In this document: one piece after another, positions 1 through 10,876 of the stretch
How positions within the stretch are numbered: position 1 is the first letter of the stretch
Layout of the letters: every line of letters begins with the position of its first letter
DNA from: Herbidospora solisilvae
GTDB lineage: Bacteria > Actinomycetota > Actinomycetes > Streptosporangiales > Streptosporangiaceae
DNA: 64,000 nucleotides
Direction: 5' to 3'
Assembly: GCF_009901565.1 (NCBI RefSeq)
Contig: NZ_WXEW01000010.1
Span: 310,001 to 374,000, forward strand
The notes under the pieces: model-generated
The model's database searches: none
Told to the model about the DNA's origin: nothing
What the model saw: the letters and a program-made list of their open reading frames with translations, nothing else
Program-made: the position numbers and the translations under genes

Positions 1-551
1 AGCGTGCCCGAGTGGCCTCCGGCGGCGGACGCCTGGACCGCCAGGACGTCGACGCCCCGGTCGGCGGCGGCCCGCGCCTCCTCGGCCGAGGTGACGGTCT
101 GCACGACGAGGGAGCCCGCGGCCCGCAGCGCCGCGACGGTCGCGGCGTCGGGCAGGCCGAAGGTGAAGCTCACCACCGGGACCGGATCGGCCAGCAGCAG
201 GTCGATCTTGTCCGCCCAGTGGTCGTCGTCCTCGGTCGGTTCGATGCCGCCGACGTCGACGCCGAAGCGGTCGGCCTCGGCGCGCAGCAGGTCGGCGTAC
301 TCGCGGTAGCGCCGGGGGTCGACCGGCACGGGGTTGGGGGCGAAGAGGTTCACCCCGAAGGGCACACCCGCCGCGCGGACCCGGCCGATCCGCTCGGCCA
401 GCGCGGCCGGGGTCTGGTAACCCGCGGGGACGAACCCGAGGCCGCCCGCCTCCGCCGCCGCGATCACCAGCGCCGGCGTGCTGCCCCCGCCGGCCATGGG
501 AGCCGCCAGAACGGGGGAGGTCAGGCCCAGGCCGGTGAGTGAACTGTGCAC
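1..551 (-). CDS. Nitronate monooxygenase-type FMN enzyme (C-terminal part outside window)
   Basis: The 183 visible codons read as the N-terminal part of a flavin oxidoreductase of the nitronate monooxygenase (2-nitropropane dioxygenase) family, cytoplasmic FMN TIM-barrel enzymes that oxidise alkyl nitronates. Seen: TSPVLAAPMAGG near the start (the flavin-site PMAG loop), GYQTPAALAERI, GVNLF, and close to the window edge AVQASAAGGHSG, the usual FMN phosphate-binding segment. The GTG start at 551 has AAAGGA six bases upstream. The gene runs off base 1, so the catalytic C-terminal half is not seen. It is transcribed away from the LysR gene at 661, the common arrangement of a LysR regulator and its target. 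The family is fairly sure; the substrate is unknown. Confidence 0.85.
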   Translation of the reverse strand, partial: MHSSLTGLGLTSPVLAAPMAGGGSTPALVIAAAEAGGLGFVPAGYQTPAALAERIGRVRAAGVPFGVNLFAPNPVPVDPRRYREYADLLRAEADRFGVDVGGIEPTEDDDHWADKIDLLLADPVPVVSFTFGLPDAATVAALRAAGSLVVQTVTSAEEARAAADRGVDVLAVQASAAGGHSGT

Positions 552-594
552 GATCGGTCCTTTCGTCGACATCGTCGGACGAGGCGCACCCCTT

Positions 595-609
595 TCGACG
601 CTAGGTCGA
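595..609. promoter_or_regulatory. Perfect inverted repeat in the LysR/oxidoreductase divergent region
   Basis: TCGAC, five bases, GTCGA: a perfect dyad midway between the start codons at 551 and 661. LysR regulators bind interrupted dyads in such divergent regions, so it is a candidate operator for the LysR protein. The spacing (T-N13-A) is not the classic T-N11-A box, and a short GC-rich dyad can arise by chance. Confidence 0.4.
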
Positions 610-660
610 CCCCGGGGGTGTCCGGAAATGCCTATTGTCGTGCATCTATGCTTGGTGGTT

Positions 661-1503
661 ATGGATGTGGAGCTCCGGCACCTGAGGGCGTTCGCCACAG
701 TGGCCCGGCTCGGCTCCTTCACCCGCGCGGCCGAGGAGCTGGCGATCACCCAGCCCGCGCTGAGCCGGACCGTCCGCCGGCTGGAGGACACGCTCCAGGT
801 GCGGCTGCTCGACCGTACCTCCCGGCACGTCGAGCTCACGAACGAGGGCCGGGTGTTCCTGGACGACGTCGAGCGGGTGCTCGGCGACCTCGACCGTGCC
901 GTGGCCGCGGCCCGGCGGCAGAGCCGCCTGCGGCTGGGGTTCAGCTGGCTGCTGCCCGATCCGTGGGCTCAGGACATGGTCGGCAGATTCGAGGCGGCGA
1001 CCGCGAGCACGGTCGTGATGGTCCGCGCCGACGACACGATCGCGGCCCTGGAGCACGGCGCCGTCGACGTCGCGCTCGTGCGGGGCGAACCGAAGACGGC
1101 GGCGGGGGAGCTGCGGGTGGTCCACCTCTTCGACGAGACGCGGGTGGCCGTCTGCGCCCTGACCTCCCCCCTGGCCGCGCGCGAGCACGTCGACTGGGCG
1201 GAGATCCCCGACTGGCCCCTGGTCGTCAACGTCCTGAGCGGGACGACCGGGCCGTGGTCGTGGCCCGACCGGCGGCCGTGCGCCGTCGTCGAGACCGGGA
1301 ACTTCGACGAGTGGATCGAGTCGGTCGCGGCCGGGCGCGGCATCGGGGTGGTGCCGGAGGTCGCCCGGCGGCGCTCCGCCCATCCCGCGGTCACGTTCGT
1401 GCCGGTGCGGAACGCCCCGCCGATCCCCGTCTCGCTGGCCTTCGTGCCGGGCCGGCAGGAGCGGCTGGTGCGCAGGTTCGTCGAGGCCGCGCTCCAGGCG
1501 TGA
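661..1503 (+). CDS. LysR-family transcriptional regulator
   Basis: DNA-binding regulator of 280 residues, typical for the family is about 300. The first 60 residues form the winged helix: LRHLRAFATVARLGSFTRAA, then ITQPALSRTVRRLE and LLDRTSRHVELT, the standard LysR signature. The rest is the effector-binding domain (RLGFSWLLP, then AVDVALVRGEP). ATG 661 is preferred over the upstream in-frame codons because MDVELRHLRAF matches the family N-terminus and GGTGG lies just before it; there is also TATGCT at 647-652 as a possible -10 box. It is divergent from the nitronate monooxygenase gene and probably regulates it. It ends four bases before the stop of the convergent response regulator; no terminator is visible between them. 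Confidence 0.9.
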   Translation: MDVELRHLRAFATVARLGSFTRAAEELAITQPALSRTVRRLEDTLQVRLLDRTSRHVELTNEGRVFLDDVERVLGDLDRAVAAARRQSRLRLGFSWLLPDPWAQDMVGRFEAATASTVVMVRADDTIAALEHGAVDVALVRGEPKTAAGELRVVHLFDETRVAVCALTSPLAAREHVDWAEIPDWPLVVNVLSGTTGPWSWPDRRPCAVVETGNFDEWIESVAAGRGIGVVPEVARRRSAHPAVTFVPVRNAPPIPVSLAFVPGRQERLVRRFVEAALQA

Positions 1504-1507
1504 CGGC

Positions 1508-2167
1508 TCACGGCACCAGGCCCGTCTCGTAGGCGACGATGACGAGCTGCACCCGGTCGCGGGCGGCCAGCTTCACCAGCAGGCGCGTCACGTGGGCCTT
1601 GACCGTCGCCGCGCTGATGAACAACTCCGCGGCGATCTCGGCGTTCGACCGGCCGCGCCCGATCAGCGTGAGGACCTCCCGCTCGCGATCGGTGATCCCG
1701 GTCAGGGCGCGCGGCTCCGGGCGGGTATTCGGGCTGGGACCCGGGCGGGCGGCGAAGGCGGCGATCAACCGGCGCGTCACGCCCGGCGCGATCAGGGCGT
1801 CCCCGGCCGCGACCACCCGCACCGCGTTCAGAATGTCGTCGAGCGCCATGTCCTTCACCAGGAAGCCGGCGGCCCCGGCGCGGAGGGCGCCGTAGACGTT
1901 CTCGTCGTCGTCGAAGGTCGTCAGCACCACCACCCGGGCCCTCCCGCCCGCTTCGGTGATCCGGCGGGTCGCCTCGATGCCGTCCATGCCGGGCATCCGG
2001 ATGTCCATCACGACCACGTCGGGGCCGAGCTCCCGGGTGAGGCGGACCGCTTCGGCGCCCGTGCCGGCCTCGCCGGCGACCTCCAGGCCGGGCGCGTCGG
2101 CGATCACCATGCGGAGCGCGGTCCGGATCAGCGGCTGGTCGTCGGCCAGCAGCACGCGCACGCTCAC
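1508..2167 (-). CDS. NarL/FixJ-family response regulator
   Basis: Two-component response regulator of 219 residues. The receiver domain opens with VRVLLADDQPLIR and carries the phospho-acceptor Asp55 in VVVMDIRMPGMDG; the C-terminal LuxR-type helix-turn-helix reads LTDREREVL-like (ITDREREVLTLIGRG, then SNAEIAAELFISAATVKAHV). The GTG start at 2167 overlaps the stop codon of the upstream histidine kinase by four bases (GTGA), so the two are translationally coupled. A GTG two codons later is a possible alternative start. The cognate signal is not known; the operon is only the kinase and regulator, next to a divergent hydrolase-acyltransferase pair that may be its target (inference from position only). 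Confidence 0.92.
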   Translation of the reverse strand: MSVRVLLADDQPLIRTALRMVIADAPGLEVAGEAGTGAEAVRLTRELGPDVVVMDIRMPGMDGIEATRRITEAGGRARVVVLTTFDDDENVYGALRAGAAGFLVKDMALDDILNAVRVVAAGDALIAPGVTRRLIAAFAARPGPSPNTRPEPRALTGITDREREVLTLIGRGRSNAEIAAELFISAATVKAHVTRLLVKLAARDRVQLVIVAYETGLVP

Positions 2168-3210
2168 CGCGCCTCCACCGGCAGCCGGGCCGCCACCCGG
2201 AATCCGCCCCCGGGCGCGGGACCGGCGGCGAACTCGCCGCCGAGCAGCGCGGCGCGCTCCCGCATGCCGGCCAGCCCGAACCCCGGCGTGACCGGCCCCC
2301 GGCCGCCCCGCCCGCCGTCGACGATCTCGACGGCCACCTCGGTCTCCCGGTAGTCGATCGTCACCGTGCACGAGCCGGTCGCGGCGTGCCTGGCCACGTT
2401 GGTGACGGCCTCCTGGATGATCCGGTACGCCGCCGTGTCGACCTCCGGCGGCAGGTCCCGCCGCCCGCCGAGCTCCCGGATCTCCACGCTCAGCCCGGCC
2501 GAGCCGAGCCGCGACAGGTCGGCCAGCCCGCCCGCGGGGGCCGGGTCTCCGTCGCGCAGCGCGACCAGCATGCGGCGCAGCCCCGTGAGGACCTCCCGCC
2601 CGGCCGTCTCGATCTCGCCGAGCGCCCGGGCCGCCTCGTCGGGGCGGGTCCCGATCACCCGCCGCGCGGCCCCGGCCTGGAAGGCGATGACGCCGATGGA
2701 GTGGGCGACCGTGTCGTGGAGCTCGCGGGAGATGCGCAGGCGCTCGTCGGTGACGGCCTGGGCGGCGGTCCAGCTCACCCGGGCCGCGCCGTGCTCCCTG
2801 GCCTGCCCGACGGCCCGGCCGAGCAGCCACGCGATCACGGCGAACAGCACCAGCACGGAGTAGACGGGCGGGGCGGAGAGCAGACAGAGGATCTCCACGG
2901 CGGCCGTGGCGGCCAGCGCGATCGAGGAGACGCGCCGGGTGGCGGTGGCGGCGATCCGGTAGAGGCCGAAGGCGACCACCGCGAACTGGGCGAACGGCAG
3001 GATCCCGATCGAGAGCCACCCGCCGGCCGGGAGGGTGGCCAGCAGGAGGCCGAGCCCGGTCAGGGGCAGCCGGTCGAGCAGCGCGCCGCCCGCCACGACC
3101 AGCACGGTCGTGACCGCCATCACGGCCAGGTCGCGACCGCCCGGGGAGCCGCCGCGCGAAAGGACCATGACGAGCACGCCGACCGCCCACGGCGGAACCG
3201 TCCACCACAT
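2164..3210 (-). CDS. NarL-type sensor histidine kinase (HisKA_3)
   Basis: Membrane histidine kinase of 348 residues paired with the response regulator that follows. The first about 130 residues contain four to five hydrophobic segments (from PPWAVGVLVMVL on). The dimerisation/phosphoacceptor motif is RISRELHDTVAHSIGVIAF, the HisKA_3 pattern of DesK/NarX-like kinases. It is followed by a HATPase domain with AVTNVARHA and, near the end, GFGLAGMRERAALLGG. There is no large sensory domain, so sensing is probably by the membrane part. ATG 3210 has no Shine-Dalgarno sequence, but TACGAT sits exactly 12 bases before it, fitting a leaderless transcript. The gene is divergent from the hydrolase gene at 3312. 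Confidence 0.92.
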   Translation of the reverse strand: MWWTVPPWAVGVLVMVLSRGGSPGGRDLAVMAVTTVLVVAGGALLDRLPLTGLGLLLATLPAGGWLSIGILPFAQFAVVAFGLYRIAATATRRVSSIALAATAAVEILCLLSAPPVYSVLVLFAVIAWLLGRAVGQAREHGAARVSWTAAQAVTDERLRISRELHDTVAHSIGVIAFQAGAARRVIGTRPDEAARALGEIETAGREVLTGLRRMLVALRDGDPAPAGGLADLSRLGSAGLSVEIRELGGRRDLPPEVDTAAYRIIQEAVTNVARHAATGSCTVTIDYRETEVAVEIVDGGRGGRGPVTPGFGLAGMRERAALLGGEFAAGPAPGGGFRVAARLPVEAR

Positions 3211-3216
3211 GAGGCG

Positions 3217-3222
3217 ATCGTA
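3217..3222 (-). promoter_or_regulatory. -10 box (TACGAT) for the leaderless histidine kinase mRNA
   Basis: TACGAT on the minus strand fits TAnnnT; its first T is 12 bases before ATG 3210, which places transcription start on or next to the start codon. No Shine-Dalgarno sequence exists between them. Confidence 0.45.
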
Positions 3223-3311
3223 GGTTCGCCGACGGTGCGAGGGGATCGGACCGTGGTCGTACACCTTCGCTCCGATGTGTCCCTCCGCCGGGCTCCGGCA
3301 TCGTCCCCGGC

Positions 3312-4140
3312 ATGAGACGTGTGTTGTGGTCACTCCTGCTCGCCGCGTCGGTGGCCGTGCCGGTCGCCGGCCAGGGCGTCGCCGCGCCGCCGGAGACCCT
3401 GGTCGCGTTCGGTCCGGCGCAGTACACCCTGACCAGGGAGGCCATCGGCCGCGCCGCCCGGCTCGCCGCCGAACGCGGGGACACGACCAGGGCCGCGTCG
3501 CTGCGCGCGATGGCCGCGCCGTCGCGCACCTTCCTGGCCTTCGACGGCCGTGACGGCGGCACGGCGGTCGAGGTCGTCGGCACGCTCCCCGCCCGGACCG
3601 TGGCGGTCGTCGTCCCGGGCGCGGGCACCACCCTCGACGCCTACGGCCGTCTCCGGGGCGGCACGACCCGCCTGCGGGCCGCGCTCGGGCCCGGTTCGGC
3701 GGTCGTCGCCTGGCTCGGCTACCCGACCCCGCGCCTGCTCAGCCTCGCCTCGGTGACCACCGCGCGGGCCGACGCGGCGGCCCCGCGCCTGCGCGGCTTC
3801 GTCATCCGGCTCGCCGCGGCGTACCCGGGCGCGCGGATCTCCCTGCTCTGCCACTCCTACGGCGCCGTCGTGTGCGCCCGCGCCGCGCCGGGCCTCCCGG
3901 TCGAGCACCTGGTCCTGTACGGCGCCGCGGGCGTCCCGGCCCCGTCGGCAGCCGCCCTGGGAGGCCGGGCCGTCTGGGCCGGCCAGGGGAGCGGCGACTG
4001 GATCGGCGACGTGCCCGCCGTGTTCGGCCCCGATCCCACGGCCCCCGGCTTCGGCGCGCGGCGGTTCGACGCCGGGGACGCCGGCCACGGCGACTACCTG
4101 TCGGGCCGGTCGCTGGCGAGCATCGCGCGGATCGTGGCCC

Positions 4141-4148
<8 letters not shown>
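3312..4148 (+). CDS. Secreted alpha/beta hydrolase of the DUF1023 family
   Basis: A 278-residue protein with a signal peptide (MRRVLWSLLLAASVAVPVAG). The body resembles DUF1023 alpha/beta hydrolases of actinobacteria: AVVVPGAGTTLDAYGRL in the first strand region, the nucleophile elbow LLCHSYGAVV (HSYG, a G-x-S-x-G variant with His in place of the first Gly position), and a late GHGDYLS that would supply the catalytic His. The natural substrate of the family is unknown; lipase or esterase activity is inferred. The next gene, a membrane acyltransferase, starts inside its last codons, so the two are co-translated and may act on the same cell-envelope substrate. Confidence 0.75.
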
Positions 4149-6685
<2,537 letters not shown>

Positions 6686-6758
6686 GGGTCTCACCTCCTG
6701 TGGTGGGGTCACGGTCGACGGCACGCTACAAGGTTGCGTTTCCGTTCGTCCACTCCTT

Positions 6759-7769
6759 TTAGGTCATGTGCGGGTCGCCCAGGTAGGGGAACCGGTCGAG
6801 GGTGTCGGTGTGCGGGCTGAGCCCGGTGGGTGGCGCCTCGTTCTTGGTGAGGAAGGCGACGCGGATGTCGATGACGTCCTCGGTGAAGGTCCGGCCGTTG
6901 GGATAGAAGGCGGGTTTGGCCGGGTCGAAGTGGAGGACGTCGGGCAGGATGCCGTGGTCGTCGAGCGCGGCACGGGCCTCTTCGGGGCTGTAGCCGCCGG
7001 TGTGCCCGAGGAGGTGGACGAACTGGTCGGTCCAGCGGTCGCGGTCGTTGGCCGGCTCGCCGGCGTTGTACTCCTCCTTGGTGTCGTCGGTGTTGAAGAA
7101 GCTGCTGACGGAGGGGTGTCCGGCGCGGTCGGCGTGGACGAGCCGGCCGTCGCGGCGGACGCTGCAGCGGCCCCAGATGCGGAGCGTGGGATTGGGCCGC
7201 AGGGCGGCGGTGGGCAGTTCGACGGCCATGGAGAAGACGTTGGCGGTGGTGTTGGAGTCGACGCCCGTCCATGGTGATCGGTCGCCGAGGTGGGGGGCGG
7301 TGAAGTTGCGGTTGCCGCTGGTGTCGAAGAGATTCTTGATTCCGTCGAAGTCGAAGAAGAAGGCGTCGCTGCGGCTGCCCGCGGCGACGGTGTAGGCGCC
7401 GCTGTCGATGACGTTGGCGTGGGGGCCGAAGGAGACGGCGGCGTCGGTGACGATCTCGGTGCCGGCCGGTTCGGGGTCGCGGGCGTCGTCGCCGGTGGCC
7501 ATGCGGAGGGTGTAGGTCTGGGAGCCGTCGGGTGCGGGCGGGCTGTAGACCCAGCTGAAGGCGATGTCCGTGAGCAGGTCGCCGTCGTTGTCGATGTTGA
7601 TGCGGTAGACGGCGTCGGGGTGGAGCGCGTCGGCGTTGGGGTTGGCGTTGAGGATGATGACGGTGCGGCTCGGATCGCTGGGCGCGGTGAAGGCGTAGAG
7701 GTCGCAGAGGTCGAGACGCTGGTCGCCGAGAGGCGGGCCGAGGCTGAGGCCGGTGAAGTGGTTGGACAT
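6759..7769 (-). CDS. DUF4331 family protein
   Basis: A 336-residue protein opening with MSNHFTGLSLGPPLGDQRLD and then LCDLYAFTAPSDPSRTVIIL, the recognisable start of DUF4331 proteins, a family of unknown function often found in secreted form; here no signal peptide precedes it. Later landmarks: FFFDFDGIKNLF, SPWTGVDSNTTANVFSMAVELP, GRCSVRRDGRLVHADRAGHP, and a C-terminal FHFDPAKP-like segment with GRTFTEDVIDIRVAFL. The frame stays open for more than 2 kb upstream, but that stretch is the antisense of other genes; ATG 7769 is where homology begins. Its ribosome site is poor. It lies upstream of the leader-monooxygenase unit on the same strand, 73 bases from the leader ATG, and might be co-transcribed with it. 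Confidence 0.8.
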   Translation of the reverse strand: MSNHFTGLSLGPPLGDQRLDLCDLYAFTAPSDPSRTVIILNANPNADALHPDAVYRINIDNDGDLLTDIAFSWVYSPPAPDGSQTYTLRMATGDDARDPEPAGTEIVTDAAVSFGPHANVIDSGAYTVAAGSRSDAFFFDFDGIKNLFDTSGNRNFTAPHLGDRSPWTGVDSNTTANVFSMAVELPTAALRPNPTLRIWGRCSVRRDGRLVHADRAGHPSVSSFFNTDDTKEEYNAGEPANDRDRWTDQFVHLLGHTGGYSPEEARAALDDHGILPDVLHFDPAKPAFYPNGRTFTEDVIDIRVAFLTKNEAPPTGLSPHTDTLDRFPYLGDPHMT

Positions 7770-7933
7770 GTTTCCGCAGGTTAAGCGGCAGATAGTCGGT
7801 TGGCGTGTCGCCTCGCGGTGTCTTGCCCAAGGCAGGGCGACGGCGTCGGCGAAGCATGACGGCGAGGTCAGAAGCCTTGGCGGCGCACCCACGACCGTCG
7901 TCAGGGCGCTCCACGACGCCGGAAGGGCCCTGG

Positions 7934-8809
7934 TCAGGAACCGGAGCTGAGCCGGAACGCCGTCGGGGTCCGGCCCGTGTGCCGGCGGAAGAACTTCGTG
8001 AACACCGTGGCCTCGGGGAACCCCAGCCGCAACCCGATCACGCCGGCGGGCAGGTCGGTGTGCACGAGCAGGCGCTTGGCCTCCAGCAGCACGCGGTCGT
8101 CGATGTAGCCCTTGGCCCCGACGCCCGCCCCCGCCCGGCTGGCCCTGGTCAGGGTGCGGACGCTGTAGCCGAGCCCGGCGGCGTAGTCCTCCACGCGGTG
8201 GCTGCGGGTGAAGTCGCGCTCGACGGCCGACTGGAAGCGCAGGAACGCCTCCCCTCCCGCGACCGGCTCGCCGTCGGCGCCGTGTATGTCCGCCAGGCGC
8301 ACCACGAGCGCGGCGAGCAGGTGCCGCAGCACCTCCACGTGGCCGTCCCGCCCGTCCCAGGCTGTGTACTCGTGTTCCAGCAGGTCGAGCAGCCGCCGCA
8401 GGCTGCCGCGCTCCGCGTCCGTCGGAACCGAGGCCGGCCGCCACACGCCGAGGTCCGCGCCGGCCCGCTCGGCCGTGGCCCGGTCGAGGAAACCGGGCAG
8501 GAACAGCACGATCCGCCCTTCGGCGGCGTCCAGCGGGGAGTCGTACCGCTGGACCTGTCCCGGCCGCACCCACAACCAGTCGCCGGGGCCCAGCACGTGG
8601 TCGGCGAAGTCGAGCGAGCAACGCAGCGTCCCCGACCGCAACGCGATCAGCACGTGGAAGCCGGGCCGCCTGAGCGAATAGGGGTCGACGCCGTGCCCGA
8701 ACGCCCTGGCCAGCAGCCCGGGGAAGTCGAGCACCTCCACGCCCGGCGGCACGCCGACCCCGGCGCGGTAGGGCAGCGTGACGATCGGAGCGTGTCCGTT
8801 TCTGACCAT
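7934..8809 (-). CDS. AraC-family transcriptional regulator
   Basis: A 291-residue regulator. The N-terminal two thirds form a cupin-like effector domain (for example PGDWLWVRPGQVQRY); the C-terminal 100 residues are the double helix-turn-helix: VEDYAAGLGYSVRTLTRASR, then LLEAKRLLVHTDLPAGVIGL and FPEATVFTKFFRRHTGRTP. ATG 8809 is preferred to ATG 8851 because GGAG lies seven bases before it and the longer start would add an unconserved tail. It is divergent from the small UbiX-like/patatin pair starting near 8887, which is a plausible target. The DUF4331 gene lies 164 bases downstream on the same strand. Confidence 0.9.
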   Translation of the reverse strand: MVRNGHAPIVTLPYRAGVGVPPGVEVLDFPGLLARAFGHGVDPYSLRRPGFHVLIALRSGTLRCSLDFADHVLGPGDWLWVRPGQVQRYDSPLDAAEGRIVLFLPGFLDRATAERAGADLGVWRPASVPTDAERGSLRRLLDLLEHEYTAWDGRDGHVEVLRHLLAALVVRLADIHGADGEPVAGGEAFLRFQSAVERDFTRSHRVEDYAAGLGYSVRTLTRASRAGAGVGAKGYIDDRVLLEAKRLLVHTDLPAGVIGLRLGFPEATVFTKFFRRHTGRTPTAFRLSSGS

Positions 8810-8886
8810 CGGCTGTCTCCAACCCTCCAGCTGCCAGACGACGAACCACACTAACGTCGACGACGGCAGACCGAAAATGGCGATGA

Positions 8887-9042
8887 GTGGTGATCGTGCG
8901 GCTGATCGTCGGCAGCACCGGGGCGGTGGGCGCGGTGTTCGGCGGCCGCCTGCTCCGGATGACGGCCGAGATGATCCTCAATGCCCCCGAGATGCCCTGG
9001 ATCCCGCTCGACCTCGGCCCGGAAAGGGACCACGATTCATGA
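8887..9042 (+). pseudogene. UbiX-like flavoprotein remnant, translationally coupled to the patatin gene
   Basis: A 51-codon frame (GTG 8887 or GTG 8890). Its first residues, VRLIVGSTGAVGAVFGGRLL, match the N-terminal FMN-binding start of UbiX/Pad1 prenyltransferases (RLIVGxSGAxGAxxGxRLL). Directly after this it reads RMTAEMILNAPEMPW, which resembles the LRxMTxAAExGAxI region normally about 120 residues further on. That suggests an internal deletion of most of a UbiX gene. Its stop overlaps the start of the patatin-like gene as ATGA, with GGAAAGGGA inside its end, so the remnant may survive as a translated leader that feeds ribosomes to the next gene. The family link is inferred from about 35 residues. 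Confidence 0.45.
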
Positions 9043-9860
9043 ACCGAACCTCGCTGGTGCTGGGAGGCGGCGGGCCGGTCGGCGCGTCGTGGACCGCGAC
9101 GCTGCTGACCGAGCTGATCTCCACCGGGGTGCCGCTGGCCGAAGCCCAGGAGGTGCTGGGCACCTCGGCCGGAGCGGTCGTGGGCTCCTGGTTGACGATG
9201 TCTCCCGAAGGGCTGACCGAGGTCCCCGGCAGGATGCGCGAGCGGGCCGCCTGGCACGCCAGAGCCGCCCAGGCAGGACAGGGCGACCGGACGCTGCTGC
9301 GGCGCATGGCCGCCACACAGGGGAAGGACCCGCAGGCCGTCGGCCGGGCCGCACTCGCCGCGATGCCGCCGATCACGGCCGAGCAGGCGGAGAAGTCGTG
9401 GCAGGCCGCCCTGCCCGAAGGGCCGTGGCCCGGCCGCCTCGGCGTCGTCGCCGTCGACGCGAACACGGGAACCGCACGCCGCTGGACGGCCCACGACGGC
9501 ATCCCGCTGCCCGTCGCGGTGGCGTGTTCCACCGCCGCGCCCGGCGCCGCGCCCCCGGTCGCGGTCGGGGCGTCCGTGTGGGTGGACGGGGGCGTCCGGT
9601 CGGGCACCAACGCCGACCTGCTCGCCGGTGACGCCCCCGGCCGGGTGCTGGTCGTGGCTCCCCTCAGGTCCCCGGCCCTCGCGCGTGAGGAGGCGATCCT
9701 CACCGGACACGGCCACGACGTCCGTCTCGTCGTCTCCGACCGCGTCATCACCGGACCCGCCGACGCGCTCGACGCGAACCTCATCGACGCCGCGCTCGCG
9801 GCGGGCACGAAGCAGGCGGCCGAACTCGCCGGTGAGCTGGCCCGGTGGTGGCGGAGCTGA
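9039..9860 (+). CDS. Patatin-like phospholipase family protein
   Basis: A 273-residue cytoplasmic protein with all patatin landmarks: the oxyanion-hole glycine stretch LVLGGGGPVGASW at residues 6-18, the nucleophile elbow LGTSAGAVVGSWL (G-T-S-A-G) near 45, and the catalytic Asp in WVDGGVRSGTNADLLAG near 185. The family hydrolyses acyl esters of lipids using a Ser-Asp dyad. ATG 9039 overlaps the stop of the preceding small frame (ATGA) and is served by GGAAAGGGA at 9021-9029. It is divergent from the AraC gene and converges with the aldo/keto reductase gene; the 118 bases after it show no clear terminator. Confidence 0.88.
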   Translation: MNRTSLVLGGGGPVGASWTATLLTELISTGVPLAEAQEVLGTSAGAVVGSWLTMSPEGLTEVPGRMRERAAWHARAAQAGQGDRTLLRRMAATQGKDPQAVGRAALAAMPPITAEQAEKSWQAALPEGPWPGRLGVVAVDANTGTARRWTAHDGIPLPVAVACSTAAPGAAPPVAVGASVWVDGGVRSGTNADLLAGDAPGRVLVVAPLRSPALAREEAILTGHGHDVRLVVSDRVITGPADALDANLIDAALAAGTKQAAELAGELARWWRS

Positions 9861-9978
9861 CGCCTCCGCCGGAGTCCCGTCTCCCAGGCAGACAATCGAC
9901 GTGCTCGGAATCGCGATGGGTGAAAGTGGCATCTGATGTGCCGAGCGGAACGCCTGCCGGATCGCGGCGCGGGTCAAG

Positions 9979-10809
9979 CTACCACCACTTGCGTTCCTGC
10001 GCCTTGGCGGTGCCGTGGGTGCGGTCCAGGGCGTCGAGGCGGGCCATCGCCTCATCGGACAGTTCGATGTCGAAGATGCGCAGGTTCTGCTCGATCCGCT
10101 CGCGGTGGACCGACTTCGGGATCACCGGGATGCGCTTCTGCACGGCCCAGCGGAGCAGGACCTGGGCGGGCGTCCACCCCGTCTCGTCGGCGATGGCCTT
10201 GACGGTTTGGTCGCCGAGGAGACGCCCCGTGCCCAGCGGGCTGTAGGCCTCCAGGACGACGCCGGCGCGCTCGCACGCCTCCCACAGTTCGCGCCGGAAG
10301 GTGACAGGGCTGAAGCTGACCTGGTTCACCGTGGGCGGCCGGTCGGCGATCGCGGTCACCTCGGCCAACTCGGCCACGTCGAAGTTCGAAACGCCGATCG
10401 AGCGGGTGTAGCCCAGCTCCGCCGCGCGTTCCATGCCCGGCCACGCCCGGGTGGGACCGCCCTGCGGCCAGTGGACCAGGTAAAGGTCGACATAGTCGGT
10501 GCCAAGCCGGCGCAGGCTCTGCTCAGCGGCGCGCACCGGATCGGAGCCACCCGGATGGAACTTGGTCGTGATGAACACCTCCGCGCGGTCCAGTCCGCTC
10601 TCCCGCAGCGCTTTCCCGACGCTCGTCTCATTCCCGTACGCCTGAGCTGTGTCGATGTGGCGATAACCCGCATCGAGCGCCCACCTGACGGCGTCGACGC
10701 AGGCCCGCCCGTCGGGGACCTGCCACACCCCCAGCCCCACCAGCGGCAGGCTGCCGCCGTCCGCCAACGTCCTGGTCGTTCCGTCCTGCGACATCGCGTC
10801 ATTCGTCAT
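9979..10809 (-). CDS. Aldo/keto reductase
   Basis: A 276-residue NADPH-dependent aldo/keto reductase. Seen: LVGLGVWQVPDGRAC near the start, DTAQAYGNETSVGKAL (catalytic Asp and Tyr), VFITTKFHPGG (Lys) and DLYLVHWPQGG (His), which complete the tetrad. IGVSNFDVAEL and the cofactor segment IPVIPKSVHRERIEQNLRI follow. ATG 10809 (MTNDAMSQ) is chosen; ATG 10794 is nearly as good and an upstream ATG at 10884 would add a basic unconserved tail. It reduces aldehydes or ketones; the substrate cannot be told. It is followed upstream (67 bases) by the OmpR-type response regulator on the same strand, without obvious coupling. Confidence 0.88.
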   Translation of the reverse strand: MTNDAMSQDGTTRTLADGGSLPLVGLGVWQVPDGRACVDAVRWALDAGYRHIDTAQAYGNETSVGKALRESGLDRAEVFITTKFHPGGSDPVRAAEQSLRRLGTDYVDLYLVHWPQGGPTRAWPGMERAAELGYTRSIGVSNFDVAELAEVTAIADRPPTVNQVSFSPVTFRRELWEACERAGVVLEAYSPLGTGRLLGDQTVKAIADETGWTPAQVLLRWAVQKRIPVIPKSVHRERIEQNLRIFDIELSDEAMARLDALDRTHGTAKAQERKWW

Positions 10810-10876
10810 GCGGCCCAGCCTGGCACCCCTGCGCCGGTGACGCATCAGCCCCCGTCTGCCATGCCTCATCGTGATT

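Noticed and set aside
6700-6758. Rifamycin-associated promoter element upstream of the monooxygenase
   Set aside because: No match to the known dyad element was seen in the region; only a weak TGGACG-N18-TAGCGT promoter-like pair.
6759-10055. A 1098-codon open frame on the minus strand
   Set aside because: Only its last 336 codons are a gene (DUF4331). The rest is antisense to the AraC, patatin and other genes and is open because of high G+C at third positions.
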